A stretch of DNA of 64,000 nucleotides from Roseomonas fluvialis. Lineage in GTDB: Bacteria; Pseudomonadota; Alphaproteobacteria; Acetobacterales; Acetobacteraceae. The translations under genes were made by a program, and so were the position numbers. The stretch spans positions 372,001 through 436,000 of the forward strand of contig NZ_AP025637.1 of assembly GCF_022846615.1 (NCBI RefSeq). Direction: 5' to 3'. The notes under the pieces were generated by a model that saw only the letters and a list, made by a program, of their open reading frames with translations, searched no databases and was not told the DNA's origin. Of this stretch, positions 17,177 through 26,078 are shown piece after piece (positions within the stretch are counted from its first letter, which is position 1; each line of letters begins with the position of its first letter).

Positions 17177-17716
17177 CTAGCGCATCCAGGCGCGGCGGTA
17201 GCCGCGCCGCGCCGCACCGGCGAAGGAGACAGGCGTGCGCGGCATGCCGATGATGTCGATGAAGACCGATACCTCCTCACCGGCTTCGGGCATTGTGCCG
17301 GACAGGACCTGCACGGTGTAGGCGAGGTTGCCGCCCTCCAGCACCGGATTGCGCAGCACCACCACGACCTGGCGGAGTTCCCCGCCCTCGACGATCGACA
17401 GGTCGGCGTTGGGCGGGTCGGACAGGAAGCTGTCGCGGCCCTGGCTCCAGAACGGCACGAAGGCCGCGGTGCGCATGTTGCCAGCGATGCGGTCCGGCCG
17501 GTCCGAAAAGAACAACGTGACGGGGCTGACTTCGTGCAGGGTCAGGCGGCTGGCGGTGCGGTCGAAAGTCATGCGGCGGGCGGTCTGCACGAACAGGAAG
17601 TCGGCATTGCCCGACGCATCCGCTGCAGCCGGGGCCTGCGCAGCGGCGGGACCGGCTGCGTTCACGAGGGCCGCTGCTGCCGCTGCGGTGATGGCGAGAT
17701 TGCGACGAGTTGTCAT
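17177..17716 (-). CDS. Conserved secreted protein of unknown function
   Basis: This 179-residue protein starts with MTTRRNLAITAAAAAALVNA and a cleavage-like AAAQ. The mature part contains LTLHEVSPVTLFFSDRPDRI, DSFLSDPPNADLSI and FIDIIGMPRTPVSFAG. The DRPxRxAG and SFLxDPPNA segments look conserved and suggest a real family, but I cannot name it or assign an activity. The arginine pair before the hydrophobic stretch could direct Tat export. It sits 70 bp downstream of the deleted porin paralogue and 40 bp upstream of the beta-barrel gene. Confidence 0.7.
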   Translation of the reverse strand: MTTRRNLAITAAAAAALVNAAGPAAAQAPAAADASGNADFLFVQTARRMTFDRTASRLTLHEVSPVTLFFSDRPDRIAGNMRTAAFVPFWSQGRDSFLSDPPNADLSIVEGGELRQVVVVLRNPVLEGGNLAYTVQVLSGTMPEAGEEVSVFIDIIGMPRTPVSFAGAARRGYRRAWMR

Positions 17717-17786
17717 GGAGGCGGACTTTCCGTTGCTGCGGGCTGGGCGCGCGGCGTGGTGCACGCCGGCGCTTCGCGCTGTTGCG

Positions 17787-18110
17787 TCATTTCGGGAACA
17801 GGAAGGCAATCTGGAGGATGGTGCGGGTGACGAGGTTCCAGTCCTCGCTCAGCCGGATCGGTACGACGGGCTGGATGTTGAGCACGTTCTGGATGTGCCC
17901 GTTCGGCCCGTAGTTGAAGTTCGTGTCGTTCTGGAAGGGCAGGCTGATCAGGTCGGCGACCGGGTTCTGCGCCGCGCGCGCCAGGTCTGCCATTGCCGAC
18001 TGCGTGGCGTCGGGGCGGACCTCGGCGCCGGGCGTGGCCTGGGCGGGAGCCGATCCGGCCGCCGCAAATGCCAGGATCGCGACGGCGAAGGCGGCACGCG
18101 AGATGGTCAT
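17787..18110 (-). pseudogene. Internally deleted porin-like paralogue of the 6649-7533 gene
   Basis: The 107-residue product begins with a signal peptide (MTISRAAFAVAILAFAAAGS) and the family opening AAQNPVADLISLPFQNDTN, then NIQPVVPIRLSEDWNLVTRT. This matches the 294-residue protein at 6649-7533 almost position for position for about 70 residues after the signal. It then jumps to ILQIAFLFPK and stops. That ending looks like the C-terminal strand of the same family, so about 190 internal residues appear to have been lost in frame. A strong AAGGAGG ribosome-binding site 8 bp before ATG 18110 fixes the start. It cannot form a full barrel and is probably non-functional. Confidence 0.65.
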
Positions 18111-18169
18111 GCCAACGCCCTCCTTCATGCAGTCCGCCGGGCGTCGGCATTCGACGCCCGGCGAGTGCC

Positions 18170-20722
18170 CTAGTTGCGGCGGGCCGGAGGCGTGGCCGCC
18201 GGCGCGGCCGGTGCCGCGCCCGGCGCGGGCCGCTCGGCCGCACGGGCGCGGGCCGCCATTTCCTCGGCGAAGGCGCGCACGGCCTGCGGCGTCACCGAGC
18301 CTTCACCCAGGTCCACCACGATGCGGCCGATGCGCCCCGTGAAGGCGAAGGGCACCTGGTAGTCCTGGTCATCCACCCCGGTGCCGGTGTCGAAGCCGAC
18401 ATCGAAGGTCTCGTCCCAGGCGTAGGTGAAGGGCACGCCGCGAGGGATCGCGCGCTGCGCGGCCTGCGTGCCGTTGACCGAGAGCGTGCCGGTGCCGCCA
18501 TGGCCGAAGGGGATCGGCCCCTGCGGGTTCAGCGCGAAGTCGAAGACGATGGTGTGGCGCCCGGGCGGCAGCGCCGCCGGCGCTTCCCAGCGCACCCGCT
18601 CCAGGTTCAGCAGGTTCAGGGTAAAGACCGGCTTGCCGTCCTTCAGATACAGGCCCCAGCCACCGAAGCGGCCGCCCTGCGTGACCAGCACGCCATTGGC
18701 ACCGGCGGCGGGAACCTCGATCTCCGCCGTGATGCGGTAGGACCGATTGAGGATGTTCGGCGCCGCATTGGCCTGGGTGCAGCAGGACGGGCCGGTGTAG
18801 ACGAATTGCCGGCGACCGGCGGCGGGACCCGGACGCGGGTCGATCATCCGCGTCAGCGTCGACATGTCGAGCGGATAGACCTGGTTGCGCGTGGCCTCCA
18901 TCGCGAAGATCTCGCGCATCATGCGCAGCCGGTCGGGGAATTGCGGCGCCACGCTGCGCATCTGCGTGGGGTCCTCCGCCATGTTGTAGAGTTCCCACTG
19001 GAGCCCGTTCGCGACGTCGGTCGGGCGCGGCGCCAGGGAGTTCCACGGCGGTGCAGGCGGTGTCGTGTTGGCGAACCAGCCATCATGATAGATGCCCTGG
19101 TTGCCCAGGATCTCGAAGTACTGCGTCCGGCGGCGGGACGGCGCATTGGCCGCGGCCGCGGGGAAGGTATAGGCCATCGAGGTGCCGGCCATCGGCCGCT
19201 GCGTGATGCCGTTGACGCTCTGCGGCGCCGGGATGCCGGCCGCCTCGAGGATGGTGGGCACGATGTCGACCACGTGGTGGAACTGGGTACGCGTGCCGCC
19301 GCGTTCGGCGATGCCGCGCGGCCAAGCCACCGCCATGCCGTTGCGGGTGCCGCCGAAATGCGACGCCACCTGCTTGGTCCAGCGATAAGGCGTGCCAAAC
19401 GCCCAGGTCCAGCCCACCGCCATGTGGTTGTAGGTCTGGTCGGTGCCCCAGACGTCGTACCAGCGCATCTGCTGTTCGGCGGTCAGCGCCACGCCGTTGA
19501 AGTACATCACCTCGTTCGGCGTGCCGTTCAGCGAGCCCTCGGCGCTGCTGCCGTTGTCGCCGCTGATGTAGATGATCAGCGTGTTGTCGCGCTGGCCGAG
19601 GCGCTCGACCTCGGCGATGACGCGGCCGATCTCGGCATCGGTGTAGGCCAGGTAGGCCGCGTAGACATTGGCCTGGCGGATGAACAGCCGCTTCTCGACA
19701 TCCGACAGGCTGTCCCAGCGCGGCACGTCGTCGGGCCAGGGCGTCAGCTGCGCATTCGCCGGGATCACGCCCATGCGCTGCTGGTTGGCGAAGATGCGTT
19801 CACGCAGCTTCTCGTAGCCGTCGTTGAACAGGTTCATCGCCTCGATGCGCTGCACCCATTCGCGGGTCGGGTGGTGCGGCGCATGGGTGCCGCCGGGCGC
19901 GTAGTGGATGAACCACGGCCGGTTCGGCGCGATCTCGGTCTGGGTGCGGATATAGGTGATGGCGTCGTCGGCCATCGCGGTGATCAGGTTGAAGCCCGGG
20001 TTGCCGTTGTAGGGGTGGATCGGCGTGGTGTTGCGGAACAGGTTGCCCGGCTGCCACTGGCTGGTGTCGCCGCCGACGAAGCCGAAGAAGTAGTCGAACC
20101 CCATGCCGATTGGCCAGTTGCTGAACGGCCCTGCGGCGGAAGCTTCCCAGGCCGGCACGTTGTGGTTCTTGCCGAACCAGGCGGTGGCGTAGCCGTTCGC
20201 CTGAAGGATGGCGCCGATCGTCGCCGTCTCGCGCGGGATGACCGAATTGTAGCCGGGGAAGCCGGTCGACAGCTCGCCGATATTGCCGAAGCCGACCTGG
20301 TGGTGGTTGTGCCCGGTCAGCAGCGCGGCACGCGTGGGCGAGCACAGCGCGGTCGTGTGGAAGGTGGTGTAGCGCAGCCCCGCCGCCGCCACGCCATCGA
20401 GCGTGGGGGTGGGGATCACGCCGCCAAAGGTGGAGGGGGCTGCGAAGCCGACATCGTCGGTCAGGATCAGCAGTACGTTGGGCGCGTTCTGCGGCGGCAT
20501 GACCTGCGGTGGCCAGGCCGGCTGACTGTCGATCGCGTTGGGCAGGATCTGGCCGGAGAAGGGCGGCGAAGGTGGCGGCAGTTGCAGCCCCTGGGGCGTG
20601 ATCACCGCACTGGGCGCGCCGGGCGTGCCACGGATCTCCTGTGCCGCAGCGCCCGCGCCCGTGGCCAGCACCATGGCCGTCGCCGCAAGCAGCGCGAAAC
20701 CCATCCTCGACGTTACGGCCAT
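18170..20722 (-). CDS. Periplasmic arylsulfatase (Cys-type, formylglycine)
   Basis: This 850-residue type I sulfatase has a signal peptide (MAVTSRMGFALLAATAMVLA, cleavage near AAAQ). The metal-binding aspartates are in LLILTDDVG (D89, D90), and the sulfatase signature CSPTRAALLTG begins at 127. C127 would be converted to formylglycine; the CxPxR form is recognised by the FGE pathway. No maturase gene is in the window. The C-terminal third (about 620-820) carries a beta-sandwich-like region, as in the large 780-850-residue arylsulfatases. It would release sulfate from organic sulfate esters. ATG 20722 follows GGGAGCG and gives the signal peptide. An AraC regulator lies 130 bp upstream on the same strand. 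Confidence 0.93.
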   Translation of the reverse strand: MAVTSRMGFALLAATAMVLATGAGAAAQEIRGTPGAPSAVITPQGLQLPPPSPPFSGQILPNAIDSQPAWPPQVMPPQNAPNVLLILTDDVGFAAPSTFGGVIPTPTLDGVAAAGLRYTTFHTTALCSPTRAALLTGHNHHQVGFGNIGELSTGFPGYNSVIPRETATIGAILQANGYATAWFGKNHNVPAWEASAAGPFSNWPIGMGFDYFFGFVGGDTSQWQPGNLFRNTTPIHPYNGNPGFNLITAMADDAITYIRTQTEIAPNRPWFIHYAPGGTHAPHHPTREWVQRIEAMNLFNDGYEKLRERIFANQQRMGVIPANAQLTPWPDDVPRWDSLSDVEKRLFIRQANVYAAYLAYTDAEIGRVIAEVERLGQRDNTLIIYISGDNGSSAEGSLNGTPNEVMYFNGVALTAEQQMRWYDVWGTDQTYNHMAVGWTWAFGTPYRWTKQVASHFGGTRNGMAVAWPRGIAERGGTRTQFHHVVDIVPTILEAAGIPAPQSVNGITQRPMAGTSMAYTFPAAAANAPSRRRTQYFEILGNQGIYHDGWFANTTPPAPPWNSLAPRPTDVANGLQWELYNMAEDPTQMRSVAPQFPDRLRMMREIFAMEATRNQVYPLDMSTLTRMIDPRPGPAAGRRQFVYTGPSCCTQANAAPNILNRSYRITAEIEVPAAGANGVLVTQGGRFGGWGLYLKDGKPVFTLNLLNLERVRWEAPAALPPGRHTIVFDFALNPQGPIPFGHGGTGTLSVNGTQAAQRAIPRGVPFTYAWDETFDVGFDTGTGVDDQDYQVPFAFTGRIGRIVVDLGEGSVTPQAVRAFAEEMAARARAAERPAPGAAPAAPAATPPARRN

Positions 20723-20852
20723 GCGTTCGCTCCCAGAAAGCCGCCCCGCGCGGCCTCGCCCTATTAGAACGCTAACACTGTGCACGATCACGCTTGCGTT
20801 AAAAGGAAGTCACCGATATCCGAAATGGGCGAATTCGTACCGGGGGTGGGAG

Positions 20853-21821
20853 TTATCGAAGATTCGTCGCCGCAACGGTCTGCGATGGTAACTCGCCGAA
20901 CAGCGCGCGGTAGTCCTTGGCGAAGTAGCCGAGGTGCCAGAAGCCGTGCGAGAGCGCGACCGACTTCACGAGGCGCTCTCCGCCATTGCCGGCGCGAAGT
21001 GCCCTGCGCGCCAGCACAAGGCGGCGGACCTTGAGGTAGGCGGGCGGGGTCATGCCGACCACCGCGACGAAGGCGTCGTGCAGCTTGCGGCGCGAGACGC
21101 CGACCACCGCGCAGAGTTCGTCCCGATAGATCGGGCGGCCGAGGTTGCATCGCAGGTATTCGTCGGCGGCGTGCACCACCCGTGTCGCCTCGCGCTGGGC
21201 GCGCCCACGCGGGTCGCTTCCAAGGCCCGGCGCCAGGGCCGTCGCCACCAGTTCCTTCAGCGATGCGGCGAGTCCCACCGCGCAACCGGGCATGGCGAGT
21301 ACGTCGGGCGCTTCCTGCGCCAGCCGGCCCGCAGCATCGAATGCGCCCGCCAGTTCGCCCATGATCTCGGGCGTCATGTCGAGCACGCCGGGCATGGCGC
21401 CGCGATGCCGGCGGCTCTGGAGATCGGCCAGTTCCTCCGCCACGGCGGTCGGCACCGCCAGGGCCCCCCAGACCTGTGGGCCCGGGCAGGCCACGATGAA
21501 CTCCATGCCGCCGGGCACCAGTATCGCGTTGCGTGCGCCGATCTCCATGCCGTTCGCGGCGGGCATCAGGCCATCGCAGCTCAAGGGCACAATCAGCGCG
21601 GACAGTCCGGGCTGGATGGCCGCGCGCGTAACATGCGCCGAATCCGCCGCGTGCTGCACCACGACATCGCCCACCTGCAGCACGCGCAGGGTTGCCTCGA
21701 AGGGCTGCCCAGGCACCGGGAGATACTCGACATCCCCGCCGAGCAGCGCGGCGGCGAAGGCATCGTGATCGTGGTATCGACGAACACCGGCCGCCGCCTG
21801 GCCGCCAATCGTCTTCAGCAT
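20853..21821 (-). CDS. AraC-family transcriptional regulator
   Basis: This 322-residue AraC protein has an N-terminal sensor half and a C-terminal DNA-binding domain (about 215-315, with YRDELCAVVGVSRRKLHDAF and VALSHGFWHLGYFAKDYRAL). The ending GELPSQTVAA matches the AraC subgroup that includes the protein at 11510-12562. It lies directly upstream of the arylsulfatase in the same orientation and probably responds to a sulfate ester or its product. ATG 21821 (MLKTIGGQ) is preferred over an upstream arginine-rich start. Confidence 0.85.
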   Translation of the reverse strand: MLKTIGGQAAAGVRRYHDHDAFAAALLGGDVEYLPVPGQPFEATLRVLQVGDVVVQHAADSAHVTRAAIQPGLSALIVPLSCDGLMPAANGMEIGARNAILVPGGMEFIVACPGPQVWGALAVPTAVAEELADLQSRRHRGAMPGVLDMTPEIMGELAGAFDAAGRLAQEAPDVLAMPGCAVGLAASLKELVATALAPGLGSDPRGRAQREATRVVHAADEYLRCNLGRPIYRDELCAVVGVSRRKLHDAFVAVVGMTPPAYLKVRRLVLARRALRAGNGGERLVKSVALSHGFWHLGYFAKDYRALFGELPSQTVAATNLR

Positions 21822-22163
21822 GGACCGTCTCCGTCGATCCGGAATTCCTGGCATTCCGGGTGCGCGAGCATAAGGTGCGACGGCGCCAAAGCGACAGCAC
21901 GATGGCGCTTCCAGCCATCGACCAGGGCGATGCCAACTGCGCGGAATTAGCGCCCATCACAGCCGCATCGACTGCATTCAGCCCCACGAATGAAGACTCC
22001 AAACCCTGCCGCGTCGTGGCGCGGCCAGCATGAGCGCCGGTCCGGTGCGCGGCGGCCAACCTCCGGTTCGGGCATCGCGCCGGCGCTGACCGCAGGGCAG
22101 GTGCGGCGACGGACGCTCGCTTGCGTCGCACTGATCTGCTGCGATGCTGCCGGGGCAAGACCC
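21822..22163. promoter_or_regulatory. Divergent intergenic region, no gene
   Basis: These 342 bp separate the AraC gene (minus) from the hydrolase gene (plus) and must hold both promoters. I could not find a clear promoter box, palindrome or repeat, and the short open frames look like chance. Confidence 0.35.
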
Positions 22164-23045
22164 ATGCAGTCCCGGGAAGGATTCGCCGTGATCGAGGATC
22201 GCCGCATCGAGCTTCAGCCCGGGCTGGTGTTCGACGTCTCCGTGGCCGGGGCAGCCGATTCGCCCCTGGTGCTTCTGCTGCACGGCTTCGCGGTTTCGCG
22301 CCATCTCTATGACGCGCAGCTGCCGGCGCTGGCAGCCGCGGGGCTATTGGCGGTTGCGCCCAACCAGCGGGGCTATTCGCCTGGCGCACGCCCCGATCCA
22401 GCGCACTTCGCCAACTACGACATCGAGTTGCTGATCAGCGATGCCATGGCCCTGGCAACGGCGATGGGTCACGGCGATCGCCGCTTTCACCTTGTCGGGC
22501 ATGACTGGGGCGGCAGCCTCGCCTGGGACATTGCCTCCCGTTTTCCCGAACGGCTGGCATCACTGACGATGCTGTCGCGACCGCATCCCGCAGCCTTCGC
22601 GAAGGCGTTGCTTGAGGACCCGGAGCAGCCGGAACGCTCGAAGCATCACAAGGCCTTCCAGGACCCTGGTGCCGCTGAGACCCTGCTCGCCAACGACGCC
22701 GCGTGGATCCGCGTGCGTCATGCGGCGAATGGTGTGCCGCCGTCGGCGACCGCGAGGCATCTGACGGTCCTGGGCTCTCCGCCGGCCATGGAAGCCGCCC
22801 TGGCCTGGTACCGTGCGCGAGGGAAGGTCTATCGCCAGATCGGTCCGGTCCGGGTACCGACCCTATTCATCTGGGGCGATGCAGACGACACCGTCGGGCG
22901 CATGGCCGCTGAAGGCACAGCTGAGTTCGTGGCCGCGCCCTACCGCTTCGAGGTGTTGCGGGGCGGCGGTCACTACGCACCCGACCAGATGCCGGACCGG
23001 GTGTCCGCGTTGATGATCGAGCACGTCACCAAGCACCCCGCCTGA
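22164..23045 (+). CDS. Alpha/beta hydrolase, epoxide hydrolase/haloalkane dehalogenase-like
   Basis: The product is 293 residues from ATG 22164, or 285 from GTG 22188. The GTG has the better ribosome-binding site (GGGAAGG, 7 bp upstream), so the true start may be there. The oxyanion motif LLHGFA is at 38-43 and the nucleophile elbow GHDWGG at 112-117. An aspartate (D114) replaces serine as nucleophile, the hallmark of epoxide hydrolases and haloalkane dehalogenases. The acid FIWGDADD and the histidine in GGGHYAP complete the triad. The gene stands alone, divergent from the AraC gene. Which reaction it catalyses needs the cap-domain residues; an epoxide hydrolase is slightly favoured. Confidence 0.85.
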   Translation: MQSREGFAVIEDRRIELQPGLVFDVSVAGAADSPLVLLLHGFAVSRHLYDAQLPALAAAGLLAVAPNQRGYSPGARPDPAHFANYDIELLISDAMALATAMGHGDRRFHLVGHDWGGSLAWDIASRFPERLASLTMLSRPHPAAFAKALLEDPEQPERSKHHKAFQDPGAAETLLANDAAWIRVRHAANGVPPSATARHLTVLGSPPAMEAALAWYRARGKVYRQIGPVRVPTLFIWGDADDTVGRMAAEGTAEFVAAPYRFEVLRGGGHYAPDQMPDRVSALMIEHVTKHPA

Positions 23046-23219
23046 GCGTCCTGGCGTGCCGGCCTGGCCGCCGAGTGTCGGCGTGCGTGCGTCAGCCGTG
23101 GCTTTGTCCGAACCAGCAGTTGGGCATCGCGCGTTGCGTGCTGGCGACGCTACAGCCGCTTTCGTTCGCCTTGGCTCACTGTAACGACCCTAGCCCGTTG
23201 TTTTCGCGAGCATCTTCGG

Positions 23220-23245
23220 CCGACCAGCTGATTCCATCTGGTCGG
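23220..23245. terminator. Hairpin between convergent genes
   Basis: CCGACCAG (23220-23227), a 10-nt loop, then CTGGTCGG (23238-23245) form a perfect 8-bp stem. It lies 9 bp beyond the GntR stop, between the convergent hydrolase and GntR genes. There is no long T-run, so intrinsic termination is only possible. Confidence 0.45.
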
Positions 23246-23253
23246 GATCTGCT

Positions 23254-23922
23254 CTAACCCCGTGAACCGGTCGGCAGGATTGCCTGCAGCGCGATGTCGC
23301 GGTCGGCGTGCAGGTGCGCGCGCATCAGCGTCTCGGCTGCGGCGCCATCCCTGGCCAGGATGGCTTCGATGATCCGCCCGTGTTCCTCAAGCGCGCGTGG
23401 GGCGCGACCCTGCCGCAGAGTGATGAGCCCGAAGCGATGAACCTGGTCGCCGAGCTGGCGCATGAAGCGGGCCAGCCGGGCATTCCGCGTAAGCGCGATC
23501 ACATGCTCATGCAGTCGGACCGATGCGGCATAGGCGTCCTGCAGCCGCCCCGCGGCAAGATGCGCCAACGCATCGGCATGGTCCGCCGTGAGCGTATCGG
23601 CATCGGCCGGCGTCAGGTGTTCGGCGGCCAGGCGAGCCGCGAAGCATTCAAGCTGCTCGCGCAGCTGATAGACCTCGATGATGTCCTCGACCGAGGGCTC
23701 GGACACCTCGACACCCCGTTGGGGCAGGATGCGTACCAGGCCGGTCGCGGCCAGTTCCCGCAACGCCTCGCGCACCGGCGTCCGGCTGATCTTCAGCTCG
23801 TCGGCGAGCTGGTTCTCCGACAGCAGGCTGCCGGGGGGGTAGGTCAGATCCAGGATTCGCTCGCGGATGGTGGCAAGCGCGCGTTCCCGCAGGCTCCGTA
23901 GCGGCTTACGCGCGCGCGGCAT
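23254..23922 (-). CDS. GntR-family regulator (FadR subfamily, FCD domain)
   Basis: This 222-residue protein has an N-terminal winged helix (about 10-75, with SENQLADELKISRTPVREAL) and a C-terminal all-helical FCD ligand domain (about 85-210). The FCD domain carries the usual metal-site histidines (for example in HEHVIAL and EEHGRIIEAI). Its start overlaps the stop of the allantoinase-like gene by 17 bp, so it is the last gene of a three-gene operon. It probably controls that operon and the divergent Bug gene, acting on the palindrome at 26062-26075. The effector is probably a small amide or carboxylate from the pathway. Confidence 0.9.
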   Translation of the reverse strand: MPRARKPLRSLRERALATIRERILDLTYPPGSLLSENQLADELKISRTPVREALRELAATGLVRILPQRGVEVSEPSVEDIIEVYQLREQLECFAARLAAEHLTPADADTLTADHADALAHLAAGRLQDAYAASVRLHEHVIALTRNARLARFMRQLGDQVHRFGLITLRQGRAPRALEEHGRIIEAILARDGAAAETLMRAHLHADRDIALQAILPTGSRG

Positions 23923-25321
23923 GGCGGATCCTGCGACGCACGTATCGCCCGGTCGCGACGGCAGCGTCGTCGAGCAGCCCCTCGCGCAGGACGAAGCGGC
24001 CCCGCACGAGCGTATGCACGACGCGTCCGGTCAGGTCCCAGCCCTCGTAGATCGAATAGCCGGCCGAGCTTCGCACGCCTTCCCGTGTCACGGTCCAGCG
24101 CGCCGCGGGATCCACGATCGCGAAATCCGCGTCCATCCCGGGTGCGATCGCTCCCTTCGCATGCTCAAGGCCCATGGCGTGCGCCGGATTGCTGGCGGTC
24201 AACGCCGCGATGCGCGGCAGGCTCAGGCCGCGCTTCGCATGTCCCTCGCTGAGCAGGATCGGCAGCATGGTCTCCATGCCGGGACAGCCGGGCGATGCCG
24301 CCCAGATGCCACCGTCCTTCGAGGTGATGTCGCGGTGCACGTGGTCGGTCGCGACGGTGTCGATGCTGCCGTCGAGCAGTCCGCGCCACAGCGCTTCCCG
24401 GTCCGAAGGCTCGCGCAGTGGGGGATTGATCTTGCCGATCGCGCCGGCCGGCCAGGTGATGTCGTGCGTCAGGTAGTGCGGACAGGTCTCGACAAAGACG
24501 CGGGCGCCGGCGGCGCGCTGGCGCAGCGCGGCATGGAGCGCCTCGGCCGAGGAGGTGTGCACGACATAGAGCGGCGCGCCGGAAATCCGCGCGACATAGG
24601 CTGCGCGCTGCACGGCATCGGCTTCGACGAAGGGCGGGCGCGTCGCGTTCCAGCTTGCCAGACCGCCGATGCCTTCCGGATCGTCGCGCATGACGCGTTC
24701 GCGCAGCACCCAGGCCATCTCGATCGTCTCTGGGTGCGGGCAGACCATGCCACCATGCGCGGCGGCGGCCTCGCAGAGGCGGAGCAGGAAGCCGTCGTCG
24801 ATGTCGGGCAGGCCGAGGCGCCTTCCCTCGCCGCCACGGTTGTTCATGAAGATCTTGAAGCTCGGCGCCCCCCAGTCGCGGATGCAGGCCTCGACCTCCG
24901 CGAGTTGCGCCTCGGTCGAGATGATCGGGTGGTAGCCGAAGTCGATCCGCGCCCCCGCTTCGGTCACCGCGATCACGTCGCCGAGGAGCGTGCCGAAGGG
25001 CTCGGTCGCCATCAGGTAGGGGATGAAGCAGGTGATGCCACCGGCGGCTGCGGCCGCGCTCTCCTGGTCGGCGTCGCCCGGTACGCGCGGGCGCGAGATG
25101 TCCTTGCCGTGGCCGAGATGCAGATGCGCGTCGATGGCGCCCGGCAGCACCACGAGGCCGCTGAGCGACACGCGTTCGCGCGCCGCCAGGTCCGTGCTTG
25201 GCGCCAGCAGCGCGGCAATGCGGCCATCGGTCACGGCGATGTCGCAGGCCACGGGCTCCGAGGCGCCGGGCAGCACGACGGTCGCGCCGGCCAGGAGCAG
25301 GTCGCAGGACATTGCCGTCAT
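23906..25321 (-). CDS. Allantoinase/dihydropyrimidinase-like cyclic amidohydrolase
   Basis: This 471-residue amidohydrolase-superfamily protein has the metal motif DAHLHLG at 64-70 (H66, H68). The bridging carboxylated lysine is in SFKIFMN at 154-160 (K156). Later ligands lie in HTSSAEA, ETCPHYL and ATDHVHRD. This pattern is that of allantoinase, hydantoinase and dihydropyrimidinase, which open cyclic amide rings. It starts at ATG 25321, overlapping the upstream amidase stop by 4 bp (ATGA). Pairing with an N-carbamoylsarcosine amidase-like enzyme points to ring opening of a hydantoin-type compound followed by removal of the carbamoyl group. The other purine-catabolism genes expected with allantoinase are missing here. 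Confidence 0.87.
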   Translation of the reverse strand: MTAMSCDLLLAGATVVLPGASEPVACDIAVTDGRIAALLAPSTDLAARERVSLSGLVVLPGAIDAHLHLGHGKDISRPRVPGDADQESAAAAAGGITCFIPYLMATEPFGTLLGDVIAVTEAGARIDFGYHPIISTEAQLAEVEACIRDWGAPSFKIFMNNRGGEGRRLGLPDIDDGFLLRLCEAAAAHGGMVCPHPETIEMAWVLRERVMRDDPEGIGGLASWNATRPPFVEADAVQRAAYVARISGAPLYVVHTSSAEALHAALRQRAAGARVFVETCPHYLTHDITWPAGAIGKINPPLREPSDREALWRGLLDGSIDTVATDHVHRDITSKDGGIWAASPGCPGMETMLPILLSEGHAKRGLSLPRIAALTASNPAHAMGLEHAKGAIAPGMDADFAIVDPAARWTVTREGVRSSAGYSIYEGWDLTGRVVHTLVRGRFVLREGLLDDAAVATGRYVRRRIRHAARA

Positions 25322-26004
25322 CCCGCCGCCGGCAGCGCGTGAAGCGCGGCCAGGCATTCTTCGGTGCTCATGACGTCGGCGTATTTCGATGCCATGTCAA
25401 AGAGGTTCACGGCGTGTGAGACGCGGCTGCGGTCGTAGACGGCGTCATGTGGGACGACCACCTTGAAGTTGTACGCGAAGCCGTCGACCACCGAGCCGCG
25501 CACGCAGCCGCTGGTGGTGCAGCCGGTCACAACCAGCGTGTCGGCGCCGAGGTCGATCAGGTAGCTCGCGAGCGGGGTGCCGAAGAAGGCGCTGGGGTGC
25601 TTCTTCGGCAGCAGGATATCGTTGGGCTGCGGCCGGATCTCCTCGACGAAGTCATAGCCGTTGCGCGCCACCGTCATCAGCGCCGGCACCTTCTCGGCAA
25701 GCCGGCCCTGGTCGAAGCTCTCCTTCGGCGCGACGTGCGGGTAGAGCACCGGCCAGCCGCGGGCACGGAACTGCGCGAGCAGCATCTCGATCCGTCCCAC
25801 CGCCTGCCAGCCCCATTCGCCGCAGGAGGTCGGAAACTCCTTGATGGCGTCCCAGAATGGCATCGGGCGCGTGCCGACGGTGCGGTACTGGACATCGATG
25901 ACCAGCAGCGCCGGGCGCCGGCCGAGACCCGATGCGCGGCCGAAGCCCGCGGCGCCGTAGGCCCTTTGCTCCTCGGCGGGAATGATGCCGTCCCAGGGTT
26001 TCAT
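25318..26004 (-). CDS. Cysteine amidohydrolase, N-carbamoylsarcosine amidase-like (isochorismatase fold)
   Basis: This 228-residue isochorismatase-fold hydrolase carries the catalytic triad D37 (LLVIDVQYRT), K134 or K135 (LLPKKHPSAF) and nucleophile C167 (VVTGCTTSGCVRGS). The GCTTSGCVR motif is typical of N-carbamoylsarcosine amidases and related amidases that release ammonia and CO2. Two starts are possible. ATG 26004 (MKPWDG) has GGAGG 8-9 bp upstream and is chosen; ATG 26040 adds 12 residues and also has an AAGGA. It is the first gene of the operon with the allantoinase-like enzyme and GntR, divergent from the Bug gene. The substrate is an inferred N-carbamoyl amino acid. Confidence 0.86.
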   Translation of the reverse strand: MKPWDGIIPAEEQRAYGAAGFGRASGLGRRPALLVIDVQYRTVGTRPMPFWDAIKEFPTSCGEWGWQAVGRIEMLLAQFRARGWPVLYPHVAPKESFDQGRLAEKVPALMTVARNGYDFVEEIRPQPNDILLPKKHPSAFFGTPLASYLIDLGADTLVVTGCTTSGCVRGSVVDGFAYNFKVVVPHDAVYDRSRVSHAVNLFDMASKYADVMSTEECLAALHALPAAG

Positions 26005-26061
26005 CTGCGCGCCTCCGTGCTGGTTCGTTGCGACTGTCATCGTTGATCCTTCTGCCACACA

Positions 26062-26075
26062 ACTGGGATCCCAGT
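26062..26075. promoter_or_regulatory. Perfect 14-bp palindrome, candidate GntR operator
   Basis: ACTGGGATCCCAGT is a perfect palindrome between the divergent amidase and Bug genes. It ends 3 bp before the -35 box of the plus-strand promoter at 26079-26107. FadR-type GntR regulators bind short palindromes of this size. Assignment to the GntR protein of this operon is inference. Confidence 0.6.
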
Positions 26076-26078
26076 CTA

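Noticed and set aside
17993..20767. A 924-codon plus-strand frame opposite the arylsulfatase
   Set aside because: It is the antisense shadow of the sulfatase; its His/Arg/Val-rich composition has no domain sense.
20723..20852. Loose inverted repeat (AACGC and GCGTT) upstream of the arylsulfatase as an AraC site
   Set aside because: The arms are only 5 bp and far apart, so the match may be chance; AraC sites are usually direct repeats.
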